From assembly GCA_902518965.1 (NCBI GenBank), contig CABYIQ010000011.1, positions 1 to 47,421 on the forward strand: a stretch of DNA of 47,421 nt, read 5' to 3'. Every line of letters begins with the position of its first letter. Position 1 is the stretch's first letter. The translations under genes and the position numbers were made by a program. Shown one piece after another: positions 46,187 through 47,421 of this stretch. This DNA comes from an uncultured SAR116 cluster alpha proteobacterium. GTDB taxonomy: Bacteria; Pseudomonadota; Alphaproteobacteria; Puniceispirillales; Puniceispirillaceae. The notes below the pieces were generated by a model. It was given only the letters and a program-made list of their open reading frames with translations, did not search any database and had not been told where the DNA came from.

Positions 46187-46309
46187 TTAAATTAAAATTT
46201 GGCGGGGAAAGTGAGCTGAAGAGATGTCCGTCTTCGATTATATTTAAAGGCAAGAAAAAAGTCATCTTGACAACAATACGGCTTAGTAAAGCTTCTGCGG
46301 TTTAGTGAT

Positions 46310-46789
46310 TTATTTCAGAGAAGCAATTTGCTTCACAGAGGTTTCAATAAGCTTTAGCGAGGCATCTTCATCCATCTTCTCAGCAACCAACTCACGTGCG
46401 GCATCTACAGCTAGGCTAGCGGCCTGCGCGCGTAGTTCGTTTACCAAAGCGGCTTCCGATGCCTGTATCTTGGCTGCAGCCTGTGCTTCACGGCGGGCAA
46501 CAGTTTCCACAGCTTTCTGCGCAGCAGTTTCACGAATCCGATCAGCAGCGGCTTTTGCATTTGCTACGATGGTTTTTGCTTCTTTTTCTGCATCACGCTT
46601 TAAACCTTTAAGCGAATCAAGCTCAGATTTGGCTTCTTCATAAAGCTTGCGGGCCTCGTCAAGTTCGGATTTTATTTTTGCTGACCTTGTATCGAGAGTT
46701 TCTGCAAGAGCCGCTCCCGCTTTTTTCCACACGAGAGCAACAAATAATACGAATCCAAGAGCGACCCACATAGCCTCATCGAAATGCAT
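46310..46789 (-). CDS. atpF: ATP synthase F0 subunit b
   Basis: Stator subunit linking the membrane and F1 sectors. An N-terminal membrane helix (residues 5-22, MWVALGFVLFVALVWKK) precedes a long charged, Ala-rich helix that forms the right-handed coiled coil. The 159-residue length fits alphaproteobacterial subunit b. Its ATG directly follows the stop of subunit b' (TAAATG). Both lie on the minus strand, with the remaining F0 genes expected beyond the right edge. Confidence 0.93.
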   Translation of the reverse strand: MHFDEAMWVALGFVLFVALVWKKAGAALAETLDTRSAKIKSELDEARKLYEEAKSELDSLKGLKRDAEKEAKTIVANAKAAADRIRETAAQKAVETVARREAQAAAKIQASEAALVNELRAQAASLAVDAARELVAEKMDEDASLKLIETSVKQIASLK

Positions 46790-47401
46790 TTACGCCTCCT
46801 GACCTGACAATTTAATAACTTTTTTTATCGCCTTGTCAGCATCCGTTTTTTTGACTTTCATACCGGTAACAGTGCTAACGGTGTCTAAAGTCAACTCTTT
46901 GGCAACATCATGAATGTTTGCAAGAGCCTCATCTCGCATCTTAGTTAATTTAATTTCGGCAGCGTTGGTTTTTTTGGCCAATTTGGCAGTCAATTCAACT
47001 TCAGCTGCTTCAGCCTTTGCCTTCGCCTCAGCTATAGCCTTGTTAGCGGCCTCGGCTGCTGTAATCCGGGCAGTTTCGAGGGCGCTTTCGTAGTCTTCTT
47101 TCAACTGTTTGGCTTCAGCTTCGGCATCTTTAGCCCGTTTCAGGTCATCAAAAATAGTCTGTCTTCGGGTATTTAATACCGTGCCAATTCGCGGTGTGAT
47201 GACCTTAGCCATCAGCAAGTAACCCACTGAAAAGGTAACCGCCAGCCATAAGAGCTGGTTAGGCCAGGTAGAAATGTCTAGTTGCGGCAGGCCTTTTGCT
47301 TCGCTGCCCCCAGCTGCAATGGATAGCTGAGAACTCATTATAAAACTGATAGCCGCCAAAGCGGTTAAACCTGATTTTCCAATACGCGTTTTAAAGAGCA
47401 T
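46790..47401 (-). CDS. ATP synthase F0 subunit b'
   Basis: Second, diverged b-type stator subunit, found in photosynthetic bacteria and alphaproteobacteria. The 203-residue protein has an N-terminal hydrophobic, signal-like segment (about residues 10-30), then the family hallmark GLPQLDISTWPNQLLWL and a membrane helix to residue 66, followed by a long Ala/Glu/Lys coiled coil. The ATG at 47401 has AAGG about 10 nt before it. Gene order b' then b matches other alphaproteobacteria, where atpB and atpE lie upstream, here outside the window. The symbol atpF' or atpG is used variably. Confidence 0.92.
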   Translation of the reverse strand: MLFKTRIGKSGLTALAAISFIMSSQLSIAAGGSEAKGLPQLDISTWPNQLLWLAVTFSVGYLLMAKVITPRIGTVLNTRRQTIFDDLKRAKDAEAEAKQLKEDYESALETARITAAEAANKAIAEAKAKAEAAEVELTAKLAKKTNAAEIKLTKMRDEALANIHDVAKELTLDTVSTVTGMKVKKTDADKAIKKVIKLSGQEA

Positions 47402-47421
47402 TGTTTCGACTACCTTGTACC

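Noticed and set aside
46255-46275. Possible terminator after atpF on the minus strand (GTCA-AGA-TGAC followed by six T)
   Set aside because: The stem is only 4 bp, with a 3-nt loop; too weak to call without transcript data.

Overview
The window looks like chromosomal DNA from a marine-type alphaproteobacterium of moderate GC content. The evidence is the gene content: split ATP synthase b/b' genes in tandem, an aa3 oxidase operon ordered coxB-coxA-ctaB-(small membrane protein)-ctaG-coxC-surf1, an alphaproteobacterial DUF3035 (BamF-type) lipoprotein, the plant/alphaproteobacterial type of glutamate-cysteine ligase, homoserine kinase of the APH fold, and MutL with an endonuclease motif. A SAR116-like or Rhodospirillales-like source is my inference; there is no rRNA to settle it. 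I see no tRNA, rRNA, CRISPR array, insertion sequence or prophage.

Layout. 1-3050: a fused dipeptide/oligopeptide transporter ATPase (5' end outside the window) and an IclR regulator, the most accessory-looking part. 3070-4640: ChaC-type gamma-glutamylcyclotransferase and an MscS channel. 4840-11590: ribF, ileS, lspA, the BamF-type lipoprotein and mutL, all rightward. 11590-16340: rsmD and a pseudouridine synthase leftward, tadA rightward, purD leftward, xseA rightward. 16330-22250: a leftward, overlapping lipid A/Kdo cluster (DUF374 acyltransferase, waaA, lpxK, lpxL) divergent from an MsbA-type exporter. 22250-30840: a tyrosine-phosphatase-like protein, pmbA, argC, a GGCT-like unknown, ubiA, rsmE, gshA and tldD. 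31150-39730: the cytochrome oxidase operon, surf1, thrC and an M16 peptidase. 39730-43120: yqgE, a DsbD/ScsB-type reductase and a Prx5 peroxiredoxin. 43150-47400: ispH-thrB-rnhA, an unknown lipoprotein, and atpF/atpF'.

The genes form coherent groups: envelope lipid A synthesis and export; respiratory oxidase assembly (heme O synthase, Cox11, Surf1) and the ATP synthase stator; thiol and redox metabolism (GshA, ChaC, DsbD-like, Prx5); and maturation of rRNA/tRNA. Nothing here amounts to a new multi-gene system.

The most unusual signals are small. The homoserine kinase gene appears to start on ATA behind a strong ribosome binding site. The tldD-coxB intergenic region has a terminator-like hairpin with no annotated upstream transcript, overlapping a 33-codon frame that begins CTG behind a perfect Shine-Dalgarno sequence. 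The msbA leader has an 11-codon mini-ORF ending inside a 9-bp stem. A conserved-looking unknown protein resembles the gamma-glutamylcyclotransferase fold.
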